Under the pieces are notes generated by a model, which was not told where the DNA came from, ran no database searches, and saw only the letters and a list, made by a program, of their open reading frames with translations. Positions 14,201 to 23,760 of a stretch of 64,000 bases of DNA are shown piece by piece. Each line of letters opens with the position of its first letter. Positions within the stretch are counted from its first letter, which is position 1. Source of the DNA: Syngnathus acus (Eukaryota; Chordata; Actinopteri; Syngnathiformes; Syngnathidae); contig NC_051096.1 in NCBI RefSeq assembly GCF_901709675.1, forward strand, positions 4,059,001-4,123,000, given 5' to 3'. A program made the translations under genes and the position numbers.

Positions 14201-17200
14201 ACGGTAAACACAGTTTTTAAGTCACTGTGGGGGGAAGCGTTACTCGCTGCCAAATACAAAGTTGGCAGGGAACACGTACACCGAGTGGGAGATAGAACAC
14301 GACGCCGCTCGCTGTCATGGCCAGATGAGTTGGAAACATCTGCAGGTGCTAAATTGGCAGCTTGTGTGCAAACTCGATATAGAACGGAATTGTACGGTGG
14401 GGAAAAGGAAAGGACTTTAAACAGATTTAAGGATTAAAATCGTTTTTTTTGTATGATTGATCAAGTGTTCCTTTCTTTCCTGTAATTTCTGTGGAAGTGT
14501 GTCAACGAATGATTCATGCTGATTATTATGGGGATGTGGTACTTGAGGCTGTGAGAAAAATGTCATCCTGCGCACTAATTTTGGCTTATTAGACTTCACT
14601 GATATAATTATGTCGAAATAGAATAATTAGTGCCTTCGTCTTGTGGAGTTTAAGAATATTTGTTTCATGTTGGGAAACCAGAACATAGTACTTTTTTTTT
14701 TTTTTAACTAAATGACCCCAAGGTGAGGGTCAAAGCTACAGACCAATACGAGGGGGTGGACATTGATGTTTTCTTCTCTCCCCCTCGGCCCCTCCCCTTC
14801 CAGAGGAAAAGAGTACGATACTCTGAGCTGGACTTTGAGGTAAGGTCTTAGACGTCCTAACTTTCTACCTGCTTGTCTTTGCTTTCTTTTATTTCGTGCT
14901 TCTGCCAGGATTTTAGTGTACGTAGGAGCATCGCTTAACCCCTCCCCCCTGCATGAAGCACAAATAACGGTTTCGGAGTTTTGTAGAATGCTGTTTCTCC
15001 AACAAATGCCCTTATTTCTGTTTCAAGAAATTAATGCGGTGATTAATGATAACATGATGGGGAACACATCCCACTGCCTTGTACAATTTAGTGAGATTAT
15101 GCTGTAATGTAGCTGTGGGGGTTCTGGTTAAAGAAACAGCAAAGTTGAGTGTTTGTGTCTGGAGAATTGATAGTGGTTGAGTTTTGGGTCACTGCATTTG
15201 GTTGACTGGCTAGTTATTTTTATTTTTGTCTGGATCAGCATAGTTTGGCTGTGTGTGTCTCTGTCATGGTCTCCGGGTTTTCTGTGAATTTCCAGTCTTT
15301 TCATTTCTATCCAAAATATTCCTAGTGACGATTTTTTTCCGATATTTTTGTGGATTGTTTGTTCTAATCAGAATGTTTTAAAGACTGGACATTCATTTTT
15401 GACCGTATTAGAAAAGATCATTTTATAGCTTGGGTGCGGTAAGCTACTAACTGTTTCTGGCAATTTAACTGGATTCACAACTGGCTGTTGCATGAACACG
15501 GTTAGGGATTAGCTGTTTAATTTTACAGTTTGAGTATAATATTTTTTTTCAAATGACACACTTGAATTTTAGTTCAAAACGGCAGTACATTATTAATATT
15601 ACAAAATAGACACCTCACATAATTCACACGAATGATATGATGCACTAATAGTACCTAAAATTGCCCCTCCAATTGCCAAAATAGAGCATCAACCAACAAG
15701 TCGGCCATCTTTAATCCCTTTTATCAAGCGCATCACTGTAGTCCCCTCAGCATCCCCAGTTTTGCCCCCCCTCCCACCTTCCGCTTATTTTGTTTTCTCT
15801 TTGGTTCATTTTTGGTGTCCCCTTCCTTTCTTCCCTTCCAGAAAGTGATGCACACTCGCAAAAGACATTCTGAACTGTACCATGAGCTCAACCACTCCTC
15901 CAAGTTCCACACCATAGACAGGTATAGCAGGGACCCAGCCATGTCCACATTCAAGGTAAGACAAACTGCCTTAAATGTAGATTGGAAGCCTCCCTGCACC
16001 AATTCAACAAAACCCTTAAGCTTGTCAAAAGCGCACACTGACACACTGAGCCCCCTGACACGGCAAATCAAAAAACAAAAAGTCAATCAATAGCTTCTCG
16101 TCTTGATAACAGCCTCAAGCAAAGTAAGGAGAAGGACCCAGCTCATGGAAAGACAAGCCCTTGCATGACATTAACATTTGCAAATTGAATAAATGGCTGG
16201 AAAAGGAAAGACAAGACAAAGGCGCTCACCACAAATCTACATGTATATATTCCTAATATACTTTAGGACATCAATAAAGACATATAACCTCATAAGTGAT
16301 TTCATTTAATCTACACCCACAATCAATTTTTCCAATTGGTAAATACTACTCAAATCATTTGATCCTAGCTAACGTCTAAGAGGGGATAACAGCATGCATG
16401 GAGAATTAATAAATTCCGCACATTCAAGACTTGTAAATCCCCCGCTTGCAAGTTCATTAGCTTATCACCACACACCGCCCGTGAAGCCGACACTTGTGCC
16501 AAAGGTGCTTTATTTCTATGTCCAATTAGTTCATGTATCTGTCGTATAGTTAGTGTTTGTTTTTTTGTGTGACAACGCTGCATGTGTGTGTAAGAAGTTG
16601 GCTCTCGGGTGGGCGCCTATGAGAGCATAATGCTAAGGCGTTTTTGACTCATTAAAAGACCATTAGCAGAAGATGAAAGTCAGTCCCAGCTCACTCTGCG
16701 CTAACCTTCAGAGGGACACTTTCATTAAGTTTTAAACACATACTCTTCTCATCTGTGGAGGGCACAACCACAGAGACATCCGCGATCCATTTTGCATCAC
16801 CGATGGAGAAATGGAGGCTGACGTATCTCATATTGGCCATTCTTGTCACACGATATAGATCATTTTTTGAATAGCAACTGTACATAAATAATCCACAAAA
16901 TAGAGCTGCAATTTACGCCACAGCTGAACCAGTTGGTCACACCATCTGCATATACCGTATTTTCCGCACTATAAGGCGCACCGGATTATAAGGCGCACCT
17001 TCAATGAATGGCCCTTTTTAAAACTTTGTCCATATATAAGGCGCACCAGATTATAAGGCGCAACTTCAATGAATGGCCCATTTTAAAACTTTGTCCATAT
17101 ATAAATCCATATATTTGGATACGCCTGCTGTAGTGGCTCAATATTGGTCCATATATAAGGCGCACCGGATTATAAGGCGCACTGTCGGCTTTTGAGAAAA

Positions 17201-20200
17201 TTGGAGGTTTTTAGGTGCGCCTTACAGTGCGGAAAATACGGTAATCTCTGAATTAATAAACCCGACAAACGTACGGCATAGTCATCCTGATCTATTATAT
17301 TAAAAGAAAGTGAGCAGTTGACCTAACTGTCAATAATTACACGGCTAATGCTATCAGTGTCAGGCCTTTGACAGGACCCAGCTTCAATTTATCTATGCTG
17401 TTGTCAACAACTCACTTTGAGAGTCACCCCCAGACACGGACATGCTGACTATACAGTAATTATGGAGATGAGGTGTGTGTGCATGTGTGTAAAACACATT
17501 CGATTGTGTGTACTTGTTGAAATTGGTGCACCTCCGCCGCCATGTTTTTTTTTTTTCCTAAGCACCTGGTGTCACCTCCATTTAAAGGACAATTACAGTC
17601 TGAGTAATGATTTAATAATTTCATTTTAACTTGAATAATCTTTCCTTTACCGTGTGATGTCAATTTTACTAATTGAGCAGCAATGGAAGACAAACTCATT
17701 CATTGACCCTCTCCTTTCTCTTACCAAGGACCTAAACACCCTTTAACCTTTTCTAAAACAGGTTCCCCCACCCCCACCGCCAAGGCACAACACAGAACCG
17801 TCGCTCGTGCGCAGAGCTTCTTTGGTTTACAAAGAAAGTCAACGTAAGGAACTTAGGTTCCCGTGTGATCCCAATTGCAGTTTTGTGTCTCATTATCAAG
17901 TGCTCTAGATGTATAGCCTATAGTTTGCCTTCCCAGTAGTGTCTTGTGTGATAAACGTCTCGCAGCGTGGCCATTACCTGTCAAATATAAATAAATAGGA
18001 TATTTTTGTTGTTCATCTAGCCCTTTGTTTTGTGCTTTTATTGCTGTGGTATCATTACGTGTGGCGTGTCCAACCATGAAGCCATTGCATCTCTTCCCAA
18101 GCCTGAATTAGAGCCTCCTAACCATTACAAGTTAGGAATAAATCCTAAAGACAATCAGCCATCCAGATGTATAATCACCTCGTAAAGAATTCCATTCTCG
18201 CCGTAAACTCTACCATTGGCACCAACGAGGGTAAAATACTCTAGGTGCTGATGAGCTTTTCTGAAATACATATGGCAAAGTTTATGGGATTAAGAAGGCT
18301 TGATCCATTTTCTCTCTGGGGTAAGGTTTGATCCATGTGCTGACTTTATTGAAAAGATTGAGTGGATACCAGAAAATATCCAACAGAGAAAGATCGAGAT
18401 GTGGACACATTTTTTCTACCTCCCCATTCTAATCCAATTTTCCAACTAAGTGCACTAAGCTTAAAGTAAACTGGGCGATAATAAAAACCACCACAGATCT
18501 TCAGTCTCTCTATTTCTGCTTGTCTTCCTCTATCCCGCCCTTACAACTCTTCACACACTCACACAGACAACCGTTTCTTTTTTTGAAGCCTGGTTGGTAA
18601 TGCTAATAATATTTACCAAATTGATCGCTATGGGCTGTGAGATAATGACTCGTCGTTACACTCAATTAGCGCAACTGTAAAGAACCTGTAAGACGGCAGC
18701 CGCCACTTCCTCACAAAGCTCCGCATTAACTTCAATGATGAAAATCAATCACGGGCTTTTCTGTTAAGCTCTTGAGTAAACCAATATTCATACTGATTTT
18801 GTACACATAGTACATATATATGTATACATATACACTTGCACGTAAATACATATACCGTATTTTCCGCACTATAAGGCGCACCGGATTATAAGGTGCACCT
18901 TCAATGAATGGCCCATTTTAAAACTTTGTCCATATATAAGGCAAACCGGATTATAAGGCGCACCTTCAATGAATGGCCCATTTTAAAACTTTGTCCATAT
19001 ATAAGATATATACATTTGGCCCGCGGGCCGGACTTTGTACACGCCTGCTGTAGTGGCTCAATATTGGTCCATATATAAGGCGCATCTGATTATAAGGCGC
19101 GCTGTCAGCTTTTGAGAAAATTTGAGGTTTTTAGGTGCGCCTTATAGTGCGGAAAATAGGGTACACATGTATACAATTGCAGAAGATAGAGAGGGAGCAT
19201 AGCAAGGAGAGATTCATAGTGCATTTGCACTCTTATCTATAATAGAGAAGGCAGGGAGTCAGAGAAGTGAGTCAAAAAAATTGTATGCGGTGTACGCACA
19301 GTGTGGAACGTATGGCCATGAGCTCCTTCTCTATTGCTAGAGCTTCTTCTTCAAAACCAGCGTGTTTTGTCTTTGCAGGGTTCAGAAGGTCGTCCTACAT
19401 TTGCATGCGGTAGTTATGATGTGCTACGTACGCTTATGTACGATGGTTGGTATGTGTGTGTGTGTGAGAGGAACAGAAGGAGAACTTGCGCCGCATAATG
19501 GGAACGGCAGTTTGTGGCTCTCAAAAGGTGTATACAGTATTTTCCTCCTATCGCCTGCTGCGTTCTTGATTAAATGAAGAGTGCTTGGCTTCCCTTTGCA
19601 GATAGACGCAGCATGTCTGTGCAGAATGCAAATAGACGGAGACAAGAGAAACTCTCGGGAACCTGAAACCGCATGTCACATGGAATCCAGATGTAGATCT
19701 TGAGAGGGTTCTTCCATTAGGTTACATCATAAAAAGAAGAGGTCAGGCTCAGGTTGAGGGTTTTATGAATATATACTTAACCGCAGAAACTGTAATTGAT
19801 GGGTTTTGGCAACTGGAGGGGACATTTCGCCAAGGTAATGTGTGTGCTTTTGTTAGATCTCATAAATTGAAGTGAAATGACAAAGAGCCATTTTTTCTTG
19901 TGTTGATTGAGGGTGGACAATTTGCTTGCACTTAAAACCCCGGAGGTCCTGAAAATCAATTTGCTGGAGTTAAGCAGAAGGGCCTTTCATATTCCAACAA
20001 TAAAGCAAGTCTCCCTGCTTGTCATTTTTTTTTTTTTCTCCTCCTGATCTAATTCCCCCCCCCCCGTTTGTCCTCACAGCTTGACATCATCTATCTCGTT
20101 GTCTCGTTCATTTCTCCATTCTTTACTCATTTGATGCCTTAATTGATTAATTATCCCTCCCTCCGATTCTTTCTAATTAATACCCTCCTCCTCGGCGTTG

Positions 20201-23200
20201 GCAATAATTTGCTACATGCAAAAGAAAAGAATAGTATCGGTGTTTTTTTTTTGTGTGCAACAGTGGCTTTGAAATCAAGTAGCTTAACAGTAGCTTCATG
20301 CACCGAGTGGCGTAATACGGTTTCGGCTCACTTAGTGTCTTTGGGCCAATTAAAGAGAGGCTGATTCACTTGTGAGGGGACTGTTTTGGGTGCTGGCGAA
20401 GCTGGCTGTGGATCACATCGCTTCTCATTACGGCCTAGACAGCCTGCGTCTGATTGCTCGTTTGTTTGCAATGTGTTGTACTAATGGAATTTATTCGCCC
20501 TACATTCTCCTAATTTGGCTCCTTTGAAGGGCCTTGTTACTCGTCGTTTCTTTCCAACTAAAAGACGAATGATGCTAGCGTCACTTTGTAATTGCTGACT
20601 CATCAGAAAATTCTGGTATCCACTCAACCTTTTTTGCTTTTTGTGATTTTTTTTGTTTCATGTGTTGTGCCATTTAATTATTTCTGTGAGCCTAACACTC
20701 CATATGTATTTTATTTTGCCTATATTGATTTTTCTTTTGCCCCTTCCCCCTCCCCCCTTCTATGTCCTTTGTTGGCTGATGGGGGTCTTTCTGTTGCTTA
20801 TTGTCACATCTCAGTTTGAGTGTAGCCAAACAGTCAGCAGATCCATGGGCGTCCAAGTCAACAAAGGTAATATTTAACCCACTCACCTATCATACCAAAA
20901 TAATCTCCCAAAACCTAATTAACATACCATGCTCTAAAAGAGAGGATCAATGAGTTCAATAGGTATTAGATTTCTTCCATCCGAAAATATCATTATTAAT
21001 ATTAAAATAGCCAGTAGATTTTTCTTTTACTTGCCTTTCTGTAGCTTCCTCTTAGAAAATAGTCCAGTAGTATTTTACTTTTTGTATGTTAGAGTCTTGT
21101 GCTATTAGTTCTGTACTTGCTTATGGAAACTAATTATAAAAATGTTTGATATCATCGAGGTATGGCTCAGTATTTGCTAACAAATCCCCTGCTGATATTA
21201 TATATACTTTTTTACAACAGATTTTTGGTGTATCAATGTTTTGAATATTAATGAGTGAATCATAAATGCTTTTTTTCTGAAATATATTAAACATGGGACT
21301 TATTCTATATATTCTTTCTATGCATGTTGTCATGCATTTATCGTTTGGGCAGAGAGAGAGAGTGCGAAAAAGCAATTGTGTCTTAACACGAAGCAACGAC
21401 GACCTGCTCACCTGCAGGAACAATGTTTATTGAATAGCAGAGTTGTGAGTGACTTTGATTTCCTCTTCTCTTTTCTCTACCTTGTTTTTTTCTTTCTCTC
21501 TCTCTCTGTTCGACATCCCATGCATGCCTTTTCATCGCCACAGAGGGAAAAGCGATGGAGCATTTCATCTGCTGGAGGTGAAAAGAACTCATCCAGTGTA
21601 AGTAGAGGGGATTCTGGCAGAGATGTAGATGTGTGTGTTGGGGGAGGGTGAGGAGCTGGCGCTTTTGGGCATAGAGGAACAGAGGCCCGCATAGATGGGG
21701 GACAGGCAACGGGATAGACATGCCCAAGCAACACAATCGCGTTAGCCCGCTCTCCCGGGGATAGTGTTGAGGCCTAACGGCTGCATTACGCATACTCCCG
21801 CTTTACAAAATGCTCCTTCGCCAGCAGTTAGCATGCAAATTGGCTCCCAGATTATGCCTTTTGTATTCATTTTTGCCAACTGTCAGAATGTGACGCTGCA
21901 AGAATGATAATAAGGCGCAGATTGCCCCCTTGAGCTACGACGATCATCATCGGTACTGCCAGGAAGGCGGCGGATCTCCGATTTGTATTTTGTGGGTCTT
22001 TGTGGGAATTAAGTGTCGGATAAAACCTATTCTTGCAGGTGGACGCATAAGGCTTGATTATCACTCCTGAACTTCTTGATCTAATTTTGTTGTCTTTTAA
22101 ATTTCACACAAGCATCTGAGCAAGCGTTCTTCCAAATCAGTACATCACAGATCTGCAAATCATTATCTCCGCAAGCACCGGAGTGACATTTGAATAATGG
22201 GCCTTATCTGGTGCATACCTTTAATTCTGTTTATAGTTAAACAGAATTAACTGAATTAACATGCATTTTACATGTGTGGGGGGCACATCTGAGGACCACA
22301 TGCAGCGATCACAGGCCTTCAGACGGAAGCTTCATGCTATGATTAGTTCATGTGAAGTAGAACCGATTGGCAGGAGAAGGCGGCGGGTTTACTGCTCGAT
22401 CGGGAAATACATGAAAAGGTTGCTGTTGTTATGGATTGTGAGCAGAAACAGCTTTTAAGGAAATTGTAGTGATGTAAATTTGATCATTTTTGAATATTGA
22501 AGTGGATATGGAAGAGTGTTGTCTGGTTTGGTTTGTATTCCCAGTCAGTTAGCAAAGTCTGCCAAGTTTGAAGCAGTATCGTTCCTGCCCACAAGGGTTG
22601 CTCGGGGCAAGATTGTAATAGACAAAAACATCTTTTGAAAATGCAATGACGATGACAGGAAAATGGTGTGCTCACCTCCACTGAATCAGAAAATTTGATG
22701 ATTGTTACTCATCAGTCAGCCAATCATTTGACCAACAACCAACAATAATATTTATTATTATTATTTTTAATGTATATTTTATATATATTTTTATATTTAT
22801 TTTATTTTGTTTATTTTAGTATTATTAAAATAAATAGATCTATTCTTTGGGACCTTATAAAGTCATCACCAAAATATGACAGGTATAGATGTTTGAAATA
22901 TATTTGAAGATATATTTCAAATATATCTTTGAAGAAAGATATATATATTATTCAATATTTGAATTTGAATTGTTACTCATCAGTCAGCCATCATTTGACC
23001 AACAACCAACAATAATATTTATTATTATTATTTAAATATATATTTTATATACATTTTTATATTTATTTTATTTTACTATTTTATTTATTTTATTATCATT
23101 AAAAAAATAGATCTATTCTTCAAGACCTTATAAAGTCATCACCAAAACATGACAAGTATAGATGTTTGAAATATATTATGTATATCTAAAAAGCCTTACT

Positions 23201-23760
23201 TGTATTTACAAATTCAGGCCATAGCTGTGTTTAATTTACCCAAAAATATTTGCAGTTCACACAACTGGGACTTGAGTCTGAAAGGCATCTGGACAGCAGC
23301 CCGCTTCATTAAACGTGACTAAACAGATGGTTTGTACAAAAAAAAAAAAAAGCGTTTGATCAGCTAAATGCTCCTACTCCTTCCTTGTCAGACTACTTTT
23401 GAACATTGTATCTGCTTGAAACGACACCGATAAAAGTGCTCTGAAATGCAATCAAAACAGGAAGTGGCTTCAGTAAAATTGCTTCCACGGGGATTACACT
23501 TCCCCATCTGCCTTTTTTTTTAAATTGTTACCTTACATGCCTCGATTTGTTTTGTTTTTTTTGCTCTCTCCATCCCCCGTCAGGACAAGTCAACCCCTGA
23601 GGACCGAAGCTCGTGGGACAGTTTTAAGACCATGACCCCCGAGTTGACCATCATTCCAGGGGAGCAGAAAGACCGCATGGAGCTTCACAATAAGAACTGG
23701 GACTCATCGTCGGCAAATACCCCGGACTCATCTGAGGGTGACTTCCAGACTGAAGTGTGA
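2182..23760 (+). CDS. ADGRB2: ADGRB2 (BAI2) adhesion G-protein-coupled receptor, 3' part of gene
   Basis: Brain-type seven-transmembrane adhesion receptor that acts at the neuronal plasma membrane and signals through G proteins and PDZ scaffolds. Constitutive coding exons: 2182-2285, 2490-2592, 2654-2804, 4214-4283, 4826-4892, 5755-5840, 7980-8079, 8352-8423, 9830-9922, 10856-10895, 12263-12435, 12781-13482, 14804-14839, 15842-15955, 21544-21597, 23584-23760. All join in frame with GT/AG borders and give 713 residues plus TGA. Family hallmarks seen: [18 protein letters not shown] in TM3, [19 protein letters not shown] in loop 2/TM5, [13 protein letters not shown] and [14 protein letters not shown] in the tail, [19 protein letters not shown], and the terminal PDZ ligand [15 protein letters not shown] and REKRWSISS in the tail favour paralogue B2 over B1 and B3 (comparison from memory). 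Upstream exons (TSP1 repeats, hormone-receptor domain, GAIN/GPS) are outside the window. Confidence 0.93.
2490..2592 (+). CDS. ADGRB2: ADGRB2 exon: ICL1 and TM2
   Basis: Completes the split Arg codon, then encodes [16 protein letters not shown] and the rest of TM2, ending TLSK at a phase-0 GTAAGG donor. RSERSIIL at the TM1/TM2 loop is strongly conserved in BAI receptors. Confidence 0.95.
2654..2804 (+). CDS. ADGRB2: ADGRB2 exon: TM3 and ICL2
   Basis: Encodes [20 protein letters not shown] through FLCLGWG. It contains the TM3 cysteine expected to pair with loop 2 (the C of GLCTV), the [10 protein letters not shown] motif and a basic second intracellular loop (MRSRLIRKR). Ends in phase 1 at GTGAGT. 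Confidence 0.95.
4214..4283 (+). CDS. ADGRB2: ADGRB2 exon: TM4
   Basis: Encodes [20 protein letters not shown] and the first two bases of the Tyr codon that opens extracellular loop 2. The 70-nt length closes the frame with both neighbours. The preceding 1.4-kb intron (2805-4213) holds nothing recognised. Confidence 0.95.
4826..4892 (+). CDS. ADGRB2: ADGRB2 exon: ECL2 and TM5 start
   Basis: Encodes [19 protein letters not shown] and IVL. The Cys in YCWLSLEGG is the family's loop-2 disulfide partner. The donor GTGAGT lies about 70 bases before a pentanucleotide microsatellite. Confidence 0.95.
4905..5035 (+). repeat. Pentanucleotide microsatellite (TTATA/TTATG/TTACG)n
   Basis: Degenerate five-base repeat in an ADGRB2 intron. 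The cleanest part is a run of TTACG units at about 4963-4991, flanked by TTATG and TTATA variants, which suggests point mutation of one ancestral unit followed by expansion. Confidence 0.85.
5755..5840 (+). CDS. ADGRB2: ADGRB2 exon: TM5 end and ICL3
   Basis: Encodes [20 protein letters not shown] then DKSKKQRAG. It ends with GG of a Gly codon (phase 2), so it can join either the cassette exon at 6974 or the TM6 exon at 7980 without a frame change. Confidence 0.95.
6331..6657 (+). repeat. Local tandem duplication, unit about 164 bp
   Basis: Two adjacent copies, 6331-6494 and 6495-6657, each run from AATAAAGATTT through an AT-rich core to GCACCTGCATTCACC and GGAATACGATTAT. Copies differ at scattered bases. 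It lies in the ADGRB2 intron before the ICL3 cassette exon. Confidence 0.85.
6974..7072 (+). CDS. ADGRB2: ADGRB2 alternative cassette exon in intracellular loop 3
   Basis: Exon of 99 nt encoding 33 residues ([20 protein letters not shown] then [13 protein letters not shown]). It is inserted between QRAG and ASLWSS in loop 3, which contacts G proteins. BAI2 and BAI3 proteins, as I recall them, have a 33-residue-class segment here with the same pattern: LxLKCxKCGVxSxTALS...NAM in BAI3. Phase 2 at both ends, so it can be skipped cleanly. The acceptor (cccaaag) has a poor pyrimidine tract and the donor is GTTAGT, consistent with regulated use. The CSKC pair could be a lipidation or metal site; that is inference. 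Confidence 0.85.
7980..8079 (+). CDS. ADGRB2: ADGRB2 exon: TM6
   Basis: Encodes [20 protein letters not shown] then [13 protein letters not shown], a near-invariant BAI segment. The donor GTAACC is followed after only 17 intron bases by a TIR transposon at 8097. Confidence 0.95.
8097..8264 (+). mobile_element. Short TIR element (CCGTATTTTCC family), short subtype, copy 1
   Basis: 168 bp with inverted ends CCGTATTTTCCGGACTATAA and its complement, flanked by TA on both sides (8095-8096 and 8265-8266). The inside holds repeated ACTATAAGGCGCACC modules around TTCAATAAATGGCCCATTTT. No coding capacity, so a non-autonomous (MITE-like) element; the superfamily is not proven. Confidence 0.88.
8352..8423 (+). 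CDS. ADGRB2: ADGRB2 exon: TM7
   Basis: 24 codons, phase 0 at both ends, [20 protein letters not shown] then MRRE. This is the last transmembrane helix and the start of the cytoplasmic tail. Confidence 0.94.
8424..9829 (+). other. ADGRB2 intron after TM7
   Basis: No exon, RNA gene or recognised repeat. Several open frames exist on both strands, including a 156-codon antisense one at 8692-9162, but none shows domain-like sequence or splice context. Confidence 0.6.
9830..9922 (+). CDS. ADGRB2: ADGRB2 exon: proximal cytoplasmic tail
   Basis: 31 codons: [20 protein letters not shown] then [11 protein letters not shown]. The DSCKNGQ-Q-I pattern matches BAI2. The GTGAAT donor follows the Met codon. 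Confidence 0.93.
9923..10855 (+). other. ADGRB2 intron, 933 bp
   Basis: No exon, RNA gene or repeat recognised. A 15-base A run lies near 10325. Confidence 0.6.
10856..10895 (+). CDS. ADGRB2: ADGRB2 exon: [13 protein letters not shown] segment
   Basis: 40 nt encoding [13 protein letters not shown] plus the first base of the next codon (phase 1). The motif is shared by all BAI paralogues. Confidence 0.94.
11253..11267 (+). CDS. ADGRB2: Candidate 15-nt ADGRB2 microexon
   Basis: AGAGAGGACACCCAT sits between a strong pyrimidine-rich acceptor (ctttcccccc...ccttgcag, 11224-11252) and a consensus GTAAGT donor (11268). Phase 1 in and out, so inclusion turns ACQT-V-IFKEV into ACQT-ERGHPF-IFKEV. Length, frame and splice sites fit a regulated neural microexon. 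I do not recall a published equivalent and nothing here proves it is used. Confidence 0.5.
12263..12435 (+). CDS. ADGRB2: ADGRB2 exon: [14 protein letters not shown] segment
   Basis: Encodes [20 protein letters not shown], an acidic SLDDDDDPK run and [17 protein letters not shown]. It matches the family's ATITGTLSR...LPGN core. Begins in phase 1 and ends in phase 0 at GTACGG. Confidence 0.94.
12781..13482 (+). CDS. ADGRB2: ADGRB2 large tail exon, 234 codons
   Basis: GC-rich exon in phase 0. In order it carries [22 protein letters not shown], a Gly/Ser-rich stretch (about 12951-13010), the conserved [17 protein letters not shown], a proline-rich stretch (about 13117-13158), [19 protein letters not shown], a histidine-rich stretch (13267-13341), ERTRTLPRN and [17 protein letters not shown] is a BAI2 signature as recalled. 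The region is expected to be disordered and scaffold-binding. Confidence 0.92.
13483..14803 (+). other. ADGRB2 intron, 1.3 kb
   Basis: No exon or named repeat seen. A plus-strand open frame at 14159-14437 has no recognisable domain and no good splice borders. Confidence 0.6.
14804..14839 (+). CDS. ADGRB2: ADGRB2 small tail exon [12 protein letters not shown]
   Basis: 36 nt, 12 codons, phase 0 at both ends. It continues [24 protein letters not shown], conserved in all three paralogues ([24 protein letters not shown] in BAI3). Confidence 0.94.
15842..15955 (+). CDS. ADGRB2: ADGRB2 exon [16 protein letters not shown]
   Basis: 38 codons in phase 0, through [19 protein letters not shown] second possible donor lies inside it (CAGACAG then GTATAG, after 15921), which would end in phase 2 and could pair with other candidate exons downstream. 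Confidence 0.94.
16955..17241 (+). mobile_element. TIR element (CCGTATTTTCC family), subtype with GCCTGCTGTAGTGGCTCAAT core, copy 2
   Basis: 287 bp, TA on both sides. Inverted ends CCGTATTTTCCGCACTATAA and complement; several ATAAGGCGCACC modules inside. The middle contains GCCTGCTGTAGTGGCTCAAT, shared with the copies at 18855 and 42444. Confidence 0.9.
17762..17843 (+). CDS. ADGRB2: Candidate alternative ADGRB2 exon A, proline-rich
   Basis: 82 nt between tctaaaacag and GTAAGG. Read in phase 0 from the 15955 donor it is open and protein-like: [20 protein letters not shown] then LVYKESQ. A six-proline run suits SH3, WW or EVH1 partners. BAI1 is known to bind IRSp53 (BAIAP2) through a proline-rich tail, so a comparable role is possible. 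The length is not a multiple of three, so it needs a partner exon (see 19379 and 20815) or leads to an early stop in the 21544 exon. Confidence 0.45.
18855..19161 (+). mobile_element. TIR element (CCGTATTTTCC family), copy 3
   Basis: 307 bp, TA-flanked, same subtype as the copy at 16955. The right end is slightly decayed (ATAGGG for ATACGG). It includes a CATTTGGCCCGCGGGCCGGA stretch also present at 42444. Confidence 0.9.
19379..19409 (+). CDS. ADGRB2: Candidate alternative ADGRB2 exon C (weak)
   Basis: 31 nt after a strong acceptor (gttttgtctttgcag) and before a modest GTAGTT donor. It is open when entered in phase 1 ([11 protein letters not shown]) and leaves in phase 2, exactly the phases needed between candidate exons A and B. 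A shorter donor after 19388 has the same phase. Rests on splice sites and phase only. Confidence 0.22.
20815..20866 (+). CDS. ADGRB2: Candidate alternative ADGRB2 exon B
   Basis: 52 nt with a good acceptor (gtcacatctcag) and a GTAATA donor. Entered in phase 2 it reads [17 protein letters not shown] and joins REKRWSISS in phase 0. Human BAI2, as recalled, reads SQSTAK-REKRWSV at this junction, so the STK ending is suggestive. It could follow the short donor of the 15842 exon, or exons A plus C. Confidence 0.33.
21544..21597 (+). CDS. ADGRB2: ADGRB2 exon [18 protein letters not shown]
   Basis: 18 codons, phase 0 at both ends, acceptor cgccacag and donor GTAAGT. REKRWS-SS is a BAI2-specific tail element as recalled, which helps separate this gene from ADGRB1 and ADGRB3. 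Basic and serine-rich, plausible phosphorylation region. Confidence 0.9.
22701..23178 (+). repeat. Local duplication, offset 268 bp
   Basis: The block 22701-22906, starting ATTGTTACTCATCAGTCAGC, is repeated at 22969-23178. Between them is an AT-rich palindrome-like stretch (about 22886-22950, ATATATTTGAAGATATATTT and related). Lies in the last ADGRB2 intron. Confidence 0.85.
23584..23760 (+). CDS. ADGRB2: ADGRB2 terminal coding exon with PDZ ligand
   Basis: 58 codons and TGA. Begins [20 protein letters not shown] and ends [10 protein letters not shown]. The final QTEV is a class I PDZ ligand (x-T-x-V), which in this family recruits MAGI and PSD-95-type scaffolds. GDFQTEV is identical to the recalled BAI2 and BAI3 C-termini. 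Confidence 0.96.
   Translation, partial: DKSTPEDRSSWDSFKTMTPELTIIPGEQKDRMELHNKNWDSSSANTPDSSEGDFQTEV

Noticed and set aside
16955-17241. Repeated ATAAGGCGCACC units as a possible CRISPR-like array
   Set aside because: Units are irregularly spaced, occur in both orientations inside a TIR element, and the genome is eukaryotic.
2182-23760. Assignment to ADGRB3 or ADGRB1 instead of ADGRB2
   Set aside because: The TM region is compatible with all three, but [20 protein letters not shown] and the adjacent COL16A1 gene point to ADGRB2.
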